Origin: CAWBRT01 sp963814745
Lineage (GTDB): Bacteria > Acidobacteriota > Terriglobia > Terriglobales > Acidobacteriaceae
Length of the DNA stretch: 64,000 bases
NCBI GenBank assembly: GCA_963814745.1
Contig: CAWFEA010000011.1
Span: 161,179-225,178, forward strand
Reading direction: 5' to 3'
Below the pieces are notes generated by a model that was not told where the DNA came from, ran no database searches, and saw only the letters and a program-made list of their open reading frames with translations. Of the stretch, positions 9,283 through 17,922 are shown piece after piece (the stretch's first letter is position 1; each line of letters begins with the position of its first letter). The translations under genes were made by a program, and so were the position numbers.

Positions 9283-9762
9283 ATGAATTGCAGGGATGTT
9301 CGCGAAAAGCTGCTGGAAGTGGCGGTGGAAGGCGGAGGGATTTCATCGGAGATTCAGTCGCACTGCCTGGTTTGCGATCCATGCGCGCTCGAAGCGGAGC
9401 AGATCAAGCGGACGATGGCGTTGCTGGACGAGTGGCAGGCGCCCGAACCCTCGCCGTATTTCGACGTCAGGCTTCAGGCCCGGCTGCGCGAAGAGCAGCA
9501 GAAGCCGGTTGCGGACTGGTTCGGATGGTTTCGCAAACCGGCGGCGGTTGGGCTGGCGGCCACGGTTTTGCTTGCCTTGGGCGTGGGCTCATTCCTGGGG
9601 CGGCAAAGCGACACCCAGAGTGCGGATCAGGCGGCGGTTGCGGCAGCGAGGGGCACGGCGGTAAGCGATTTGCAGTATCTGGACAAGCACTCTGACCTGT
9701 TGCAGGAGTTCGAGGCGCTGGACGTGTTGGAGATCAGCGACAGCAGGGGCGCGGCCAATTAG
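9283..9762 (+). CDS. zinc-binding anti-sigma factor-like membrane protein
   Basis: A 159-residue protein just downstream of the ECF sigma gene. Residues about 28-36 read SHCLVCDPC, which contains H-x3-C-x2-C, the zinc motif of ZAS-type anti-sigma factors. After a helical linker there is one transmembrane segment at about residues 90-107 (AVGLAATVLLALGVGSFL) and a C-terminal domain predicted outside the cytoplasm. Position, zinc motif and topology suggest that it sequesters the sigma factor encoded upstream. The final part is rich in Ala, Asp and Gln with no recognised sensor domain. Confidence 0.75.
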   Translation: MNCRDVREKLLEVAVEGGGISSEIQSHCLVCDPCALEAEQIKRTMALLDEWQAPEPSPYFDVRLQARLREEQQKPVADWFGWFRKPAAVGLAATVLLALGVGSFLGRQSDTQSADQAAVAAARGTAVSDLQYLDKHSDLLQEFEALDVLEISDSRGAAN

Positions 9763-9822
9763 TTTGCCAGCAGTCGGCAGCCTGGCCCGCAGGCGATTGA
9801 AAGCTGAAGGATTCCGGGGAAA

Positions 9823-10518
9823 GTGATCACGTTTCGACCTATCGTGCTGTTGGCGCTGTTCTCGGCTTTGGCCGGCCCGGTCACAACGGCTGCGTCAATC
9901 CACCAGTCCGCGCCATCGGCAGGTTATGGGAGAACAAATGCGGCAGCCAGAGCGCGAGCCTTGCCGCCAATTGCACTGCGCCCGGGGGGAAGGCAAAGAG
10001 TGCAGCTTGCGCAGTCGGTGGGAAGACCGGCGCCGCACAATCCTTCGGGGGCTCCCAACCAAGCACAGGGATACCGGATGCGCGGTCCCGGGCCGCATCG
10101 CGGCAACTGGCTTCGCCAGTACGGCAACTTGCCTTCTGACCAAATGAGAAGACAGCTCGAACAGGACAAGACCTTTCAGAGTCTACCCCCGGAACGTCAG
10201 CAAATGCTGCGGCAACGGCTGGATCACTTCAGCAGTTTGCCGCCTGACAAACGGCAGCAGGTTTTAAACCGCATGGAGATGCTCAAGCACATGCCTCCGG
10301 AGCAGCAGCAACGGGTGGAGGGTTTGTTCCAGCAGTTCCGGACGCTCAGGCCCGATCGCCGACAGGCCGTAGTACAGCGGTTGCGGGAACTGCGCAGTCT
10401 TCCGCCTGAGCAAAGAAACAGGGCCTTCGACTCGGGGCAATTCAAAACGGGCTTCAGCCCGCAAGAGCAGCAGCTTATCCGTGGGCTGAACGAGATAAGG
10501 GTTCCACCCGCCAGGTGA
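9823..10518 (+). CDS. DUF3106-type periplasmic protein
   Basis: Begins at a GTG with GGGGAAA just upstream. A signal peptide (about residues 1-24) is followed by a low-complexity linker and then by three or more copies of a short helical repeat of the type LPPERQQMLRQRLDHFSSL, LPPDKRQQVLNRM, MPPEQQQRVEGLFQQF, RPDRRQAVVQRLRELRSL. This is the DUF3106 pattern, often encoded beside an ECF sigma factor and anti-sigma factor as here. The repeats resemble the CpxP/Spy LTxxQ-like helices of periplasmic chaperones, which hints at an envelope-stress role, but that link is inference. Confidence 0.75.
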   Translation: MITFRPIVLLALFSALAGPVTTAASIHQSAPSAGYGRTNAAARARALPPIALRPGGRQRVQLAQSVGRPAPHNPSGAPNQAQGYRMRGPGPHRGNWLRQYGNLPSDQMRRQLEQDKTFQSLPPERQQMLRQRLDHFSSLPPDKRQQVLNRMEMLKHMPPEQQQRVEGLFQQFRTLRPDRRQAVVQRLRELRSLPPEQRNRAFDSGQFKTGFSPQEQQLIRGLNEIRVPPAR

Positions 10519-10633
10519 CCCGGGTTCTAAAAGGGATCCCGAGCAGGTACGTCCGGAAGCAACCCTGAGGGGATGACACCCTCGAAGGGACTGAGCGCTG
10601 AGCGCGGCCATTCCCTGCCCGCGCCGGCACAAT

Positions 10634-11002
10634 TCAGCTTTGCTCTTTCAAGGCTGCCTCGACGATAAATACATAGACGTCGTCGAGGTTTTGAATTCCC
10701 AGCTCTTTTTCGCCAAAGCCGGCGCACCGCAATTCGTTGCGCACAACCGTGGCGAACTGAAAATGTCCCCGGGCGGCAATCACCGCCTTGGAGCGATGAA
10801 CGGGCTCGGCCGCCACTTCGTCATCGTGCAGGTGAAAAATCCAGCTGTAATGACCGTGCTCGCTAATGGTTTTGGCGAGGCGCTGACGATCCGATTCGGC
10901 TAACCAGGAGCGCAGGTGCTCTGCCGCCGCCTGCACTTTTGCGGGATCGATTGCGGCGAAGATTTCTTCGCATTCGCGGGGAGTACGATAGTTACCGCTC
11001 AT
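10634..11002 (-). CDS. conserved hypothetical protein
   Basis: A 122-residue soluble protein with a good start (AAGGAA 9 bases upstream of the ATG at 11002). It contains ECEEIFAAIDPAKVQAAAEHLRSWL and a central histidine-rich strand HGHYSWIFHLHDDE. No signal peptide or membrane segment. It sits alone between convergently placed genes. I do not recognise a family; codon use matches the neighbours, which supports it being a real gene. Confidence 0.6.
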   Translation of the reverse strand: MSGNYRTPRECEEIFAAIDPAKVQAAAEHLRSWLAESDRQRLAKTISEHGHYSWIFHLHDDEVAAEPVHRSKAVIAARGHFQFATVVRNELRCAGFGEKELGIQNLDDVYVFIVEAALKEQS

Positions 11003-11140
11003 TCGCTGAATTCCTTTTCCAAGAGGCTACCCGCACTGCCGTTATTGCGACAGGCGATCTTCCAAACAGAAGGTCGCGATTGCAGCGAATTTAACACCAA
11101 GGCGGGGTGATAATCAATCGCCAAGAAAGACTAAATTGGG

Positions 11141-13720
11141 TCAATCGCAGCGTTCGGCCGGCGCGGGCTTATCGTCGGCTGCATCGAGCGTAAAGGCGTA
11201 GTTGCCGTCTAAAAACTGCTGCACGTAACGGCGCATCACCGCATTGCTGGTCATGTACATATCGAGCTGGCTGGTGGAGGCCATAAGACGCCCAATGATA
11301 TTCAGCCGGGCGGCGGTTTCCTCGGCGGGCGCCTTCTTGAACCAGGCGTTCACCAGATCGCTGCGGCGGTCCACCAGGAATCCATAGTGCGCCAGGCAAG
11401 CCTCGACGAAGCAGGCCCTGAGGTTGCGACGGTACGGAGTGGCTCCGCCTCCGGCGAAGCGGAAAGAAATGTAGTTGTGGCTGGTGTTCTGCGAAAGGCA
11501 GGCATCGACGAGAGTGAAGTGATAGGCCAATCGCGTGTTGAGGTTGATATACTCATCGGCCACCAGCAGATAGCTGCGATCTCCCAGCGCCCGCGTGGCC
11601 CCGGCGGTGGTCGTGAGCGAATTCGCCACAACTGAGGCCAGGTCGCTGAAGCTGGCGGGCATGTCGCGTTGCCAGGAGACGCCGGGATGAGTCAACCCGC
11701 TCCACAAGGCCTGAAACGGCCAGGAGGTAATTTCCGCCGGCCTGACCTCCGGCGACGACGGATCCTCCAGCGCCAAGCCGCCGCCGAGGTCGAGCACATG
11801 GATGTTCACCGGCACCTGCGTCATCAGTCGTTTCGAGCAGGTCAAATCGCCTTCCAGGGCGCTGTCGTTGACGGCGAACATGGCTTCCACCGCCTTCTCG
11901 TGACAGTAGCGCAGCACGTCGTGGGCTGACTTGCAGCCCGCCGGACGAAAGTCGGAAGCCGCGGTATCGAGCAGATGGAGTACGAGCAAGCGCTGGTTGA
12001 TGGGATCAGCCTTGATGCCCGACTCCTGGTAGCGCTCGTAGATCTGGGTTTCGACCATGCGCGACGACCATAACATCCCGGAATAGATTCTCGGCTGCAC
12101 TGCGTCCAGGCTGACAGGATCGCCGTTCTTAACGCGATCGAAGGCGCCGCCCAATTCGAAGATGGAAGGGATTTTCGCTTCCCGCAGCAGGGAAGCGGCG
12201 TGACCGGCCACATTTCCCATTTCGGCCACCACCCCTGAAATGCGGGGGAATACGGTCACAATCTCAGGCGATGCCTTGCGCAAAAACAGGATGGCGCCCT
12301 GCGGGGTATTGCTCAAGGTCTTCAGGTCGTTGACCAGGTACGCGGGACCGGAAACCCTGCCGGGATAAACGGTGCGGCCGCCGGCGAGCAGCGGGTCGGC
12401 TTTTATGCGCGCCTTGCTGCTCTTGGCCTGCGACGCATCCACCAGGGCCAAAGGCCTTGCCTGCACGATCCAGACCTGCCCCTGCTCATCCCGCGCCCAC
12501 TCGATATCCTGCGGGACGCCGAAGTGTTTCTCGATGCGCAGAGACCAATCGGCCAGCAATGCCAGCTCGCGCGGGCTGAGGCTGGGAGCGGCAGCCTCCG
12601 CGGGCGACACGGGGCGGCGAAGCACACCCCCGTTGTCGTCCAGCACGGCCTCTTCATTCTTGTTGACGATGCTTTGTTCCAGCACCTGATGGGGCCACTT
12701 TCGTCCCACCACAAACAGATCGGCGGACGTCCGGCCACTGGCGATATCCAGTCCCAGGCCGCGGGTCGCGGTGATCCAAAGGGCATCGAGTTTGCGATCC
12801 TTCGGGTCCCTGGTGTAGAGAATCCCCGCCGTTTGCGCCCGCACCACCCCGAGGCAGAGCACCGCCATCGGGCTTTCCACCTCGGGCAGTCCGGCGGACA
12901 GACGGTAGAACAGCGCGCGCTCGCTGAAACGCCCGGCAACCACGCGTTTGTAGGCTTCCACAACCTGATCGAGGGGGACGTTGAGATAACTGGTGAACTG
13001 GCCGGCAAAGGTCCTCTCGCCGCCTTCGCCAACCGCGCTGGAGCGGACCGCGACGGCCAAGCCCGCGCGCTGCAAAGCGGCGGCGCGCTCGGTGAGCGCG
13101 ACTTCAATCGCTCGCGGCACCGGCATGGCCATCACCAACCCGGTGAGTTCCGAGGAAACCTTGCGCACGGCGTTCAGGTCGTTAAGATCGAGGTTGCGGG
13201 TGATGTCGCGGAACTGCTGCCACAAAGGTATCCCGCAGAACTGCCGGTAGGCGTGGGCGGTCAGGACAAAGCCGTCAGGCACGGGCAAACGCAGCTTGTT
13301 CTTGATCTCGCCCAGAACCGCGGCTTTGGCGCCCGCTTCGGCGCCCGAGGCCGCACTCACCTCGGACAAGGAGGCGGAAAAATTCGTCGGTCTTAAGTCA
13401 CCGGCGGCGATGTAGCGCTCGACTTCCTGGCGCTGCGCCTCGACGGCGGTGAGGAGCGTCCGCTGGTCGTAGCCGGTCAGCGTTTCCAGGGTTCGAACCA
13501 CCTCGGCGGTTTTTTCGAAGACAGAACCGACACGTTCATCCAACAGCTCGCGCGTGGGCGGAGCGTATTGCAGGTCCTCCTGAATGCTGGCCAGCAACTC
13601 CAAACAGTCGTTGTTGAGGCCGAGCAGTTCACGAAAGCTGAGATAACGCTCGCGAACCCTCTCCTGCGGAGAAACGGTTGATTGCGGCAGCTTTTGCTTC
13701 TTCTTCCACCACCACGGCAT
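11141..13720 (-). CDS. PEP-synthase/pyruvate phosphate dikinase-like protein with unusual C-terminus
   Basis: An intact 859-residue protein starting at an ATG preceded by GGGGGTGAT. After an N-terminal helical region of about 100 residues there is a PPDK_N ATP-grasp domain (AVLGEIKNKLRLPVPDGFVL, AVAVRSSAVGEGGERTFAGQF, GILYTRDPKD, WIVQARPLALV; about residues 130-430) and a phospho-histidine domain at about 450-550 with MGNVAGHAASLLREAKIP, where the GH histidine is the expected phospho-acceptor. The classical C-terminal PEP/pyruvate TIM barrel is absent; instead about 300 residues of different sequence follow (HVLDLGGGLALED, DEYINLNTRLAYHF). It is therefore more like rifampin-phosphotransferase-type or other PEP-utiliser variants that phosphorylate an unknown substrate. 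Confidence 0.8.
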   Translation of the reverse strand: MPWWWKKKQKLPQSTVSPQERVRERYLSFRELLGLNNDCLELLASIQEDLQYAPPTRELLDERVGSVFEKTAEVVRTLETLTGYDQRTLLTAVEAQRQEVERYIAAGDLRPTNFSASLSEVSAASGAEAGAKAAVLGEIKNKLRLPVPDGFVLTAHAYRQFCGIPLWQQFRDITRNLDLNDLNAVRKVSSELTGLVMAMPVPRAIEVALTERAAALQRAGLAVAVRSSAVGEGGERTFAGQFTSYLNVPLDQVVEAYKRVVAGRFSERALFYRLSAGLPEVESPMAVLCLGVVRAQTAGILYTRDPKDRKLDALWITATRGLGLDIASGRTSADLFVVGRKWPHQVLEQSIVNKNEEAVLDDNGGVLRRPVSPAEAAAPSLSPRELALLADWSLRIEKHFGVPQDIEWARDEQGQVWIVQARPLALVDASQAKSSKARIKADPLLAGGRTVYPGRVSGPAYLVNDLKTLSNTPQGAILFLRKASPEIVTVFPRISGVVAEMGNVAGHAASLLREAKIPSIFELGGAFDRVKNGDPVSLDAVQPRIYSGMLWSSRMVETQIYERYQESGIKADPINQRLLVLHLLDTAASDFRPAGCKSAHDVLRYCHEKAVEAMFAVNDSALEGDLTCSKRLMTQVPVNIHVLDLGGGLALEDPSSPEVRPAEITSWPFQALWSGLTHPGVSWQRDMPASFSDLASVVANSLTTTAGATRALGDRSYLLVADEYINLNTRLAYHFTLVDACLSQNTSHNYISFRFAGGGATPYRRNLRACFVEACLAHYGFLVDRRSDLVNAWFKKAPAEETAARLNIIGRLMASTSQLDMYMTSNAVMRRYVQQFLDGNYAFTLDAADDKPAPAERCD

Positions 13721-13829
13721 GGAGCATCACCCCCGCTTTAGCGTCGCATGGTCCAGCGTCGCAATGCCAAACTTGACGGTAAGCAACCTACGGTGATTCT
13801 AAATCGGATTCACAGAAGGCACGCGCGGG

Positions 13830-13918
13830 AAAAAAGCCGGGCGTCACGGTCAATCTTTTGAACGGACCCTGGTTCCAGGCAAGAACCAGAGGCCTGAGGC
13901 TGACCGCTTAACGCCCGG
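13830..13918 (-). promoter_or_regulatory. nested stem-loop with U-run in the leader of the PPDK-like gene
   Basis: On the minus strand three coaxial helices nest inside each other: CCGGGCGT/ACGCCCGG (13911-13918 with 13837-13844), CGGTCA/TGACCG (13901-13906 with 13847-13852) and CTGGTTC/GAACCAG (13869-13889). The base of the outer stem is followed at once by six Ts (13830-13835). It lies 110 bases upstream of the ATG at 13720, so it may work as a leader attenuator of that gene, or as a distant terminator for the lipoprotein gene ending at 14291. Confidence 0.5.
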
Positions 13919-13987
13919 TGATGCCGCCGAAACGGGTTACCTCAGGCGCTAGGGCAATTCCAGAGATGCTATACCCCAAGAGATGAA

Positions 13988-14109
13988 CGTCATTCCGAGC
14001 GAGCGACGCCTTGCGTCGCGAGTCGAGGAATCTTGTGGGTCGCTTTGTTGGGGGGAACAGCGGAAGACACAAGATCCCTCCACTTCGCTTCGCTTCGGTC
14101 GGGATGACG
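13988..14109. repeat. foldback intergenic repeat, copy 2
   Basis: A 122-bp element with two nested inverted arms: CGTCATTCCGA/TCGGGATGACG at the ends, and GAGGAATCTTGTG (14025-14037) with CACAAGATCCCTC inside (14068-14080). Between lie GC-rich short repeats (CGAGCGAGCGACG, CTTCGCTTCGCTTCGG). Related to the element at 3281-3420. The rest of the 570-base gap between 13721 and 14290 contains only this element and the leader structure at 13830-13918. Confidence 0.65.
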
Positions 14110-14290
14110 CTCTCTGAAACATTGGGGTACACCAACTATGGAAGCGCACTACAACGCCGAGCACGCTTCGGACCTCCAATCGCAGGCCTAAAGGCCTGCG
14201 CCGCCCGTACGCCGTGCAAGCAAAACAACGGTAATGTCAGGCTTTAACCAAGCCCGAAACTGCTCTATATCGCTTCCCGCATTCCGCCTT

Positions 14291-14884
14291 TCATCCCTTC
14301 GTTACGTCGGTCACGGTGACATTCATCATGCGGAGTGCCTGGCCCTGTTTGAAGTAGTAGCGAACGTCGTCTCCCGCTGTCCAGGTGTCATCGGGAAGCG
14401 CGAAGTACTCGTCGGCCAGGGTGAACTTCACCAGTTTCCGATCGCGCGAAGAATAAATAGTGATGGCCTTGTTCTGCCGATCGACGATGGGAAATTGAAT
14501 GCCTTTGACGCGGGGATCGTCTTTGGCTACCTTTGACTCCTCCATCAGCGGCGTATAAGTAACGGTCTTGATAGCGCCGGCGACGGCATCATAAAACACA
14601 ACCTTCTTCGCGTTGGTATCAAACAGCAGTCGTTTACCCGCCGCCGGCGCTGGCCCCATCTCCTCCGGATTGGAAGGAACCTTTACCGCGAAGGGCGGCA
14701 GCGCGTCATACTTGGGCTGGTTCGCCGCAGGCGCCGAGTCGCGAATCACCGTGACCAGCCCTTTTTGCTTATCGAATGCGATGACCCGCCCCTGCTCGAC
14801 TTTCCCATAATCGGTGCATCCCAGAGAGAACAGCAGAGGGGCACCTGCCAACAGCAGCGTCAATACCCGTTTGCCAATAGTCAT
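14291..14884 (-). CDS. lipoprotein of unknown function, linked to the sulfur cluster
   Basis: The ATG at 14884 has AAAGGAG 7 bases upstream and gives a type II signal peptide with lipobox LFSLGC, so the mature N-terminus would be a lipidated cysteine at about residue 24. The mature domain of about 175 residues is beta-rich (GRVIAFDKQKGLVTVIRDS, KKVVFYDAVAGAIKTVTY, KAITIYSSRDRKLVKFTL, DDVRYYFKQG), which suggests a small barrel or beta-sandwich. It is the last gene of a run sat, 96-residue membrane protein, TauE permease, lipoprotein, 13 bases after the permease, so it probably assists sulfur-anion handling at the membrane surface. No firm family assignment. Confidence 0.75.
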   Translation of the reverse strand: MTIGKRVLTLLLAGAPLLFSLGCTDYGKVEQGRVIAFDKQKGLVTVIRDSAPAANQPKYDALPPFAVKVPSNPEEMGPAPAAGKRLLFDTNAKKVVFYDAVAGAIKTVTYTPLMEESKVAKDDPRVKGIQFPIVDRQNKAITIYSSRDRKLVKFTLADEYFALPDDTWTAGDDVRYYFKQGQALRMMNVTVTDVTKG

Positions 14885-14897
14885 GGTTTGCTCCTTT

Positions 14898-15974
14898 CTA
14901 GCCGGCATGAGCGGTGGTCGTTTTATTTGACTTCAGTTGTGCGCGTTCATTGCGGACGCCGGTGATGAAATAAAACAGGATATACAAAGAGATCGCCGAG
15001 ACCACGCCGAAGATCAGAACTGTCGCCGCCGGGTCAGTATAGGGTCTAATGAAAGGAAATATGCCCGAAAGAAGCTTCATAATGATCGACAGCCCACAAC
15101 CAACGACGGCAAAACCGAAGAAGATTCGGATACCGGCACCTTTGACGTACTTGGTGGCAACCGTGCCGATCTGCGCGCCAACCGCCGCTCCGCAAAGCAT
15201 AATCAGAGCTGCACCCAGCTCGACTCGCCCCTTGTAACTGTAGGTAGCCGCGCCATACAAGCCTGAAACTGCCACATTGAACAAGTCCGTACCGACGGCA
15301 ATATGAGTCGGAACTCCAATCAGGTAGATCAACGCCGGCATCATGATCAAGCCGCCGCCGATTCCCAGAATGCCCGCCAACAATCCCGTGCAGAAGCTAA
15401 CCCCAATCGGCAGCCAGGCAGAGCAGCGAATCCCCGAAATCTTAAAGTTGATCATCGGGGGAATATTGATTTTGTGCAGCTTCTTGTGCCATTCCAGCCC
15501 GGTTGCCATGGCATCCAGTTTGTCGCCGGCTGACAGCGCTTGGCGCTCTTTTCTTCTGCGCTTAGCGGCATCGGCAAAGACCATCCAGGCGATCAGGCTC
15601 AACAGCACCACGTACAACCAGCGGACCACAATATTGATCTGCCCGATGCGTTCCAGCCACATAATGATCCGGGCGCCCGCCTCGAATCCGCACATGGTGC
15701 CACATATCATGATTAAGCCGAGTTTGTAGTCCACATTGCCGAATTTGGAGTGCCGCATGGTGGAGATGAGCGATTTGCCGGCCATGTGAGTTACATCCGT
15801 GCCGATTGCAAAGGCCATGGGAAAACCGAGAATGTTTAGTGCGGGCGTTACCATCCAAGCCCCGCCCATGCCGAAAAAACCTCCGATGATGCCAACGGCG
15901 AATCCCAGAAGAACCAGCCCTGGCCAAAAGATCGGAATGCCGGCGATAGGCATGGTCGCATATAGCCAATCCAT
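14898..15974 (-). CDS. TauE/SafE-family sulfur-anion permease
   Basis: A 358-residue polytopic protein with the two-repeat TSUP architecture: the first repeat carries GIIGGFFGMGGAWMVTPALNILG and the second GLLAGILGIGGGLIMMPALIYLIG, with an aspartate-containing loop GTDVTHMAGKSL and GTDLFNVAVSG after each. About nine hydrophobic segments and a basic cytoplasmic loop (AAKRRRKERQ) between halves. The start has AAGGAG 6 bases upstream. TSUP proteins move sulfite, sulfonates or sulfate by proton- or gradient-coupled transport; location 3' of sat makes sulfate uptake or sulfite export the likely task. Direction cannot be read from the sequence. Confidence 0.85.
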   Translation of the reverse strand: MDWLYATMPIAGIPIFWPGLVLLGFAVGIIGGFFGMGGAWMVTPALNILGFPMAFAIGTDVTHMAGKSLISTMRHSKFGNVDYKLGLIMICGTMCGFEAGARIIMWLERIGQINIVVRWLYVVLLSLIAWMVFADAAKRRRKERQALSAGDKLDAMATGLEWHKKLHKINIPPMINFKISGIRCSAWLPIGVSFCTGLLAGILGIGGGLIMMPALIYLIGVPTHIAVGTDLFNVAVSGLYGAATYSYKGRVELGAALIMLCGAAVGAQIGTVATKYVKGAGIRIFFGFAVVGCGLSIIMKLLSGIFPFIRPYTDPAATVLIFGVVSAISLYILFYFITGVRNERAQLKSNKTTTAHAG

Positions 15975-16003
15975 ATTTTTCTCCTTGCCGAAACCGCCAC
16001 GGA

Positions 16004-16294
16004 TTAATGTTCGGCCAAAGCTCTCTTTTTCAGGTCTATGCCCAGTCGGGACATCACCACATCCGCCAAACTACCCAGGATTACGCCGGTCACCGGAACG
16101 ATGACCACCGTGGCGAGGGTGAATGCAAGATGGCTTTCGTTGTATACATTTGCCCACCACGATTCAATGCCCGAAAGCTTTCGTGTGTCGGCAACCAGAA
16201 CCAACGTGGACGCCGCTTCTTTGGCGAACAGTTGCGCCGGGAAAAACAGTAGTAAGGTTATGAAACCGAACAATCTTGACGAACGCTTAAGCAT
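16004..16294 (-). CDS. small two-TM membrane protein beside TauE permease
   Basis: A 96-residue protein with a very good ribosome site (GGAGGAACC-ATG). Residues 1-24 form a signal or anchor segment (LFGFITLLLFFPAQLFAK), a soluble middle contains WWANVYNESHLAFTL, and a second hydrophobic segment covers about residues 57-80 (TVVIVPVTGVILGSLADVVM), ending in a basic tail. It lies between sat and the TauE permease with 29 bases to the latter, so it is probably an accessory subunit of that transporter. I do not know a named family for it. Confidence 0.7.
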   Translation of the reverse strand: MLKRSSRLFGFITLLLFFPAQLFAKEAASTLVLVADTRKLSGIESWWANVYNESHLAFTLATVVIVPVTGVILGSLADVVMSRLGIDLKKRALAEH

Positions 16295-16322
16295 GGTTCC
16301 TCCTTTCCCGAGAATGAAACAA

Positions 16323-16355
16323 GGCCGCCCGCCTGAACGGCAAGCGGCCCTGACC
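16323..16355 (-). terminator. probable terminator after sat
   Basis: Minus-strand GGCCGC (16344-16349) and GCGGCC (16323-16328) form a stem followed by TTGTTTC. It sits between the sat stop and the start of the small membrane protein, so the transport genes may have lower or separate expression. The U-tract is interrupted, so strength is uncertain. Confidence 0.45.
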
Positions 16356-16386
16356 GCGGATCGTTTCGCAGATTAAAAAGCTTTGG

Positions 16387-17643
16387 CTACGATCCGGTAG
16401 CCTTCGAGTGTAACTTCACTTCCACCTTGTTTTCCAGCTTGTCGTAATACTCGTTCAGGACGGCAATCACTTCCGGCTTGGAGAACTCCGCCGGAACCGG
16501 CTTGCCTTCGCTCATCAGTTTGCGCAGCAGCGTGCCGGAGAGCAGCAGACGGGCGCCGCCCTGGTACTTGCCGTGATCGTCGATGACGGCCTTGCTGGTG
16601 TGCGGGCAGGTCTTCATCGAAGCCATGGAGCCGCACTCGTAGCAGTAGAACGTCCAATCCAGCGGCAGCGGCTGAATTACCAGCGAGCCGGCGGGAATTT
16701 CGTTGAAGATCTTCTGCGCGTCGAACGGGCCGTAATAGTCGCCAACCCCGGCATGATCGCGACCGACGATGAGGTGCGTGCAGCCGTAGTTCTGTCGGAA
16801 CAGCGCATGCAGCAGCGCCTCGCGCGGACCGGCATACCGCATTTCCATGGGATAGCCGCCCTGAATGACGCGGTCCTTGCGGAAATACTTGTTGACCAGC
16901 GCATCGATGGCGTTCACGCGGACATCGGCCGGGATGTCGCCGGGCTTCAGCTTGCCGAGCAACTGGTGGATGTAGACGCCGTCGCAGACTTCGATGGCGA
17001 TCCAGGCCAGATAGGCATGCGAGTTGTGCATGGGATTGCGCAAGCTGCAGCGCGGCCACCGTGTTCCAGCCGCGCTCCGCGAACAGCTTGCGGGCTTCGG
17101 CCGGACGCTGGTAAATTCCCTTGAACGTCTCCGGGAAATACAATTCCGACAGCACCTTGACCGGGCCGGCCAGATTGATCGGGCCCTGCTCCATCACCTT
17201 CTGCACGCCCGGGTGCGCCGGATCGTTGGTCTTGAAGACCTGCTGGCACTCGTGGTCCTTGTCGATGCTGTACTTTTCGGTGACCTTCATGGTGCCCACC
17301 AGTTCGTTGCTCTCGCTGTCGATCAGCGCAACTTCTTCGTTGATCGCGATCGAGTTGGCGAGTCCTCGTTGGTCGATAGGGTGATCGGAATGGGCCAGAA
17401 CAGGCCTTTCTTGCTCGGCATCTGGTAGTTGTCGCAGACACCCTGCCAGTCGGCCTTGCCCATGAAGCCATCGAGCGGGGTAAAGGCGCCGATGCCCATC
17501 ATGATCAGGTCGCCGCTTTCGCGGCTGGTGACCGGGACTTTTTCCATGGTTTGGGCGCGCTTAATTTCCGCGGCTCTGGCATCACCCTCGAGAAGGAGGA
17601 TCTTTAGTTCCGGGCTTCCATGCGGTGGAACGAGCTTACTCAT
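16387..17643 (-). CDS. sat: dissimilatory-type sulfate adenylyltransferase, two frameshifts
   Basis: ATP sulfurylase activates sulfate to adenosine 5'-phosphosulfate (APS). The start MSKLVPPHG at 17643 opens a reconstructed protein of about 419 residues. Visible signatures: GAFTPLDGFMGKADW, the active-site RNPMHNSHAYLA (H-x-x-H), GGYPMEMRYAGPREALLHA, VGRDHAGVGDYYGPFDAQ, and the Cys-rich FYCYECGSMASMKTCPHTS that binds zinc in homomeric dissimilatory SATs. A missing base near 17358 (after LSTNED) and an extra base near 17040 (just before RNPMH) break the frame, but coding sense is complete. Located directly 3' of qmoC on the same strand, as in sulfate-reducer clusters. No APS-kinase domain is fused. 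Confidence 0.92.
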
Positions 17644-17922
17644 AAGTTCTCCTAAGATATGAAGTCCCGTTCCTGTCGGGATTCTTTCAGGCCAACCATG
17701 ACCCGAAGGAGTCGGTGACAGGAGCGGCAACACCAACACGATTGTTTTTCCTACGCCACCGCGATTACCGGCAGGCAATCGACGAAGCCGGCAAGACGGC
17801 GCGACAGCAGCCAAGCGAACGTGAAACCTGAATCACACGGCAAACTTTCCGATACCAACCCGGCCGGGGAAGCACCTGCGAAATCCCCTGCCGCGTTCTT
17901 GTCCTCCTTCGCAACTCGATCC

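Noticed and set aside
13490..13500. GGTTCGAACC resembling a tRNA T-arm
   Set aside because: It lies within the PPDK-like coding frame and lacks a cloverleaf on either side.
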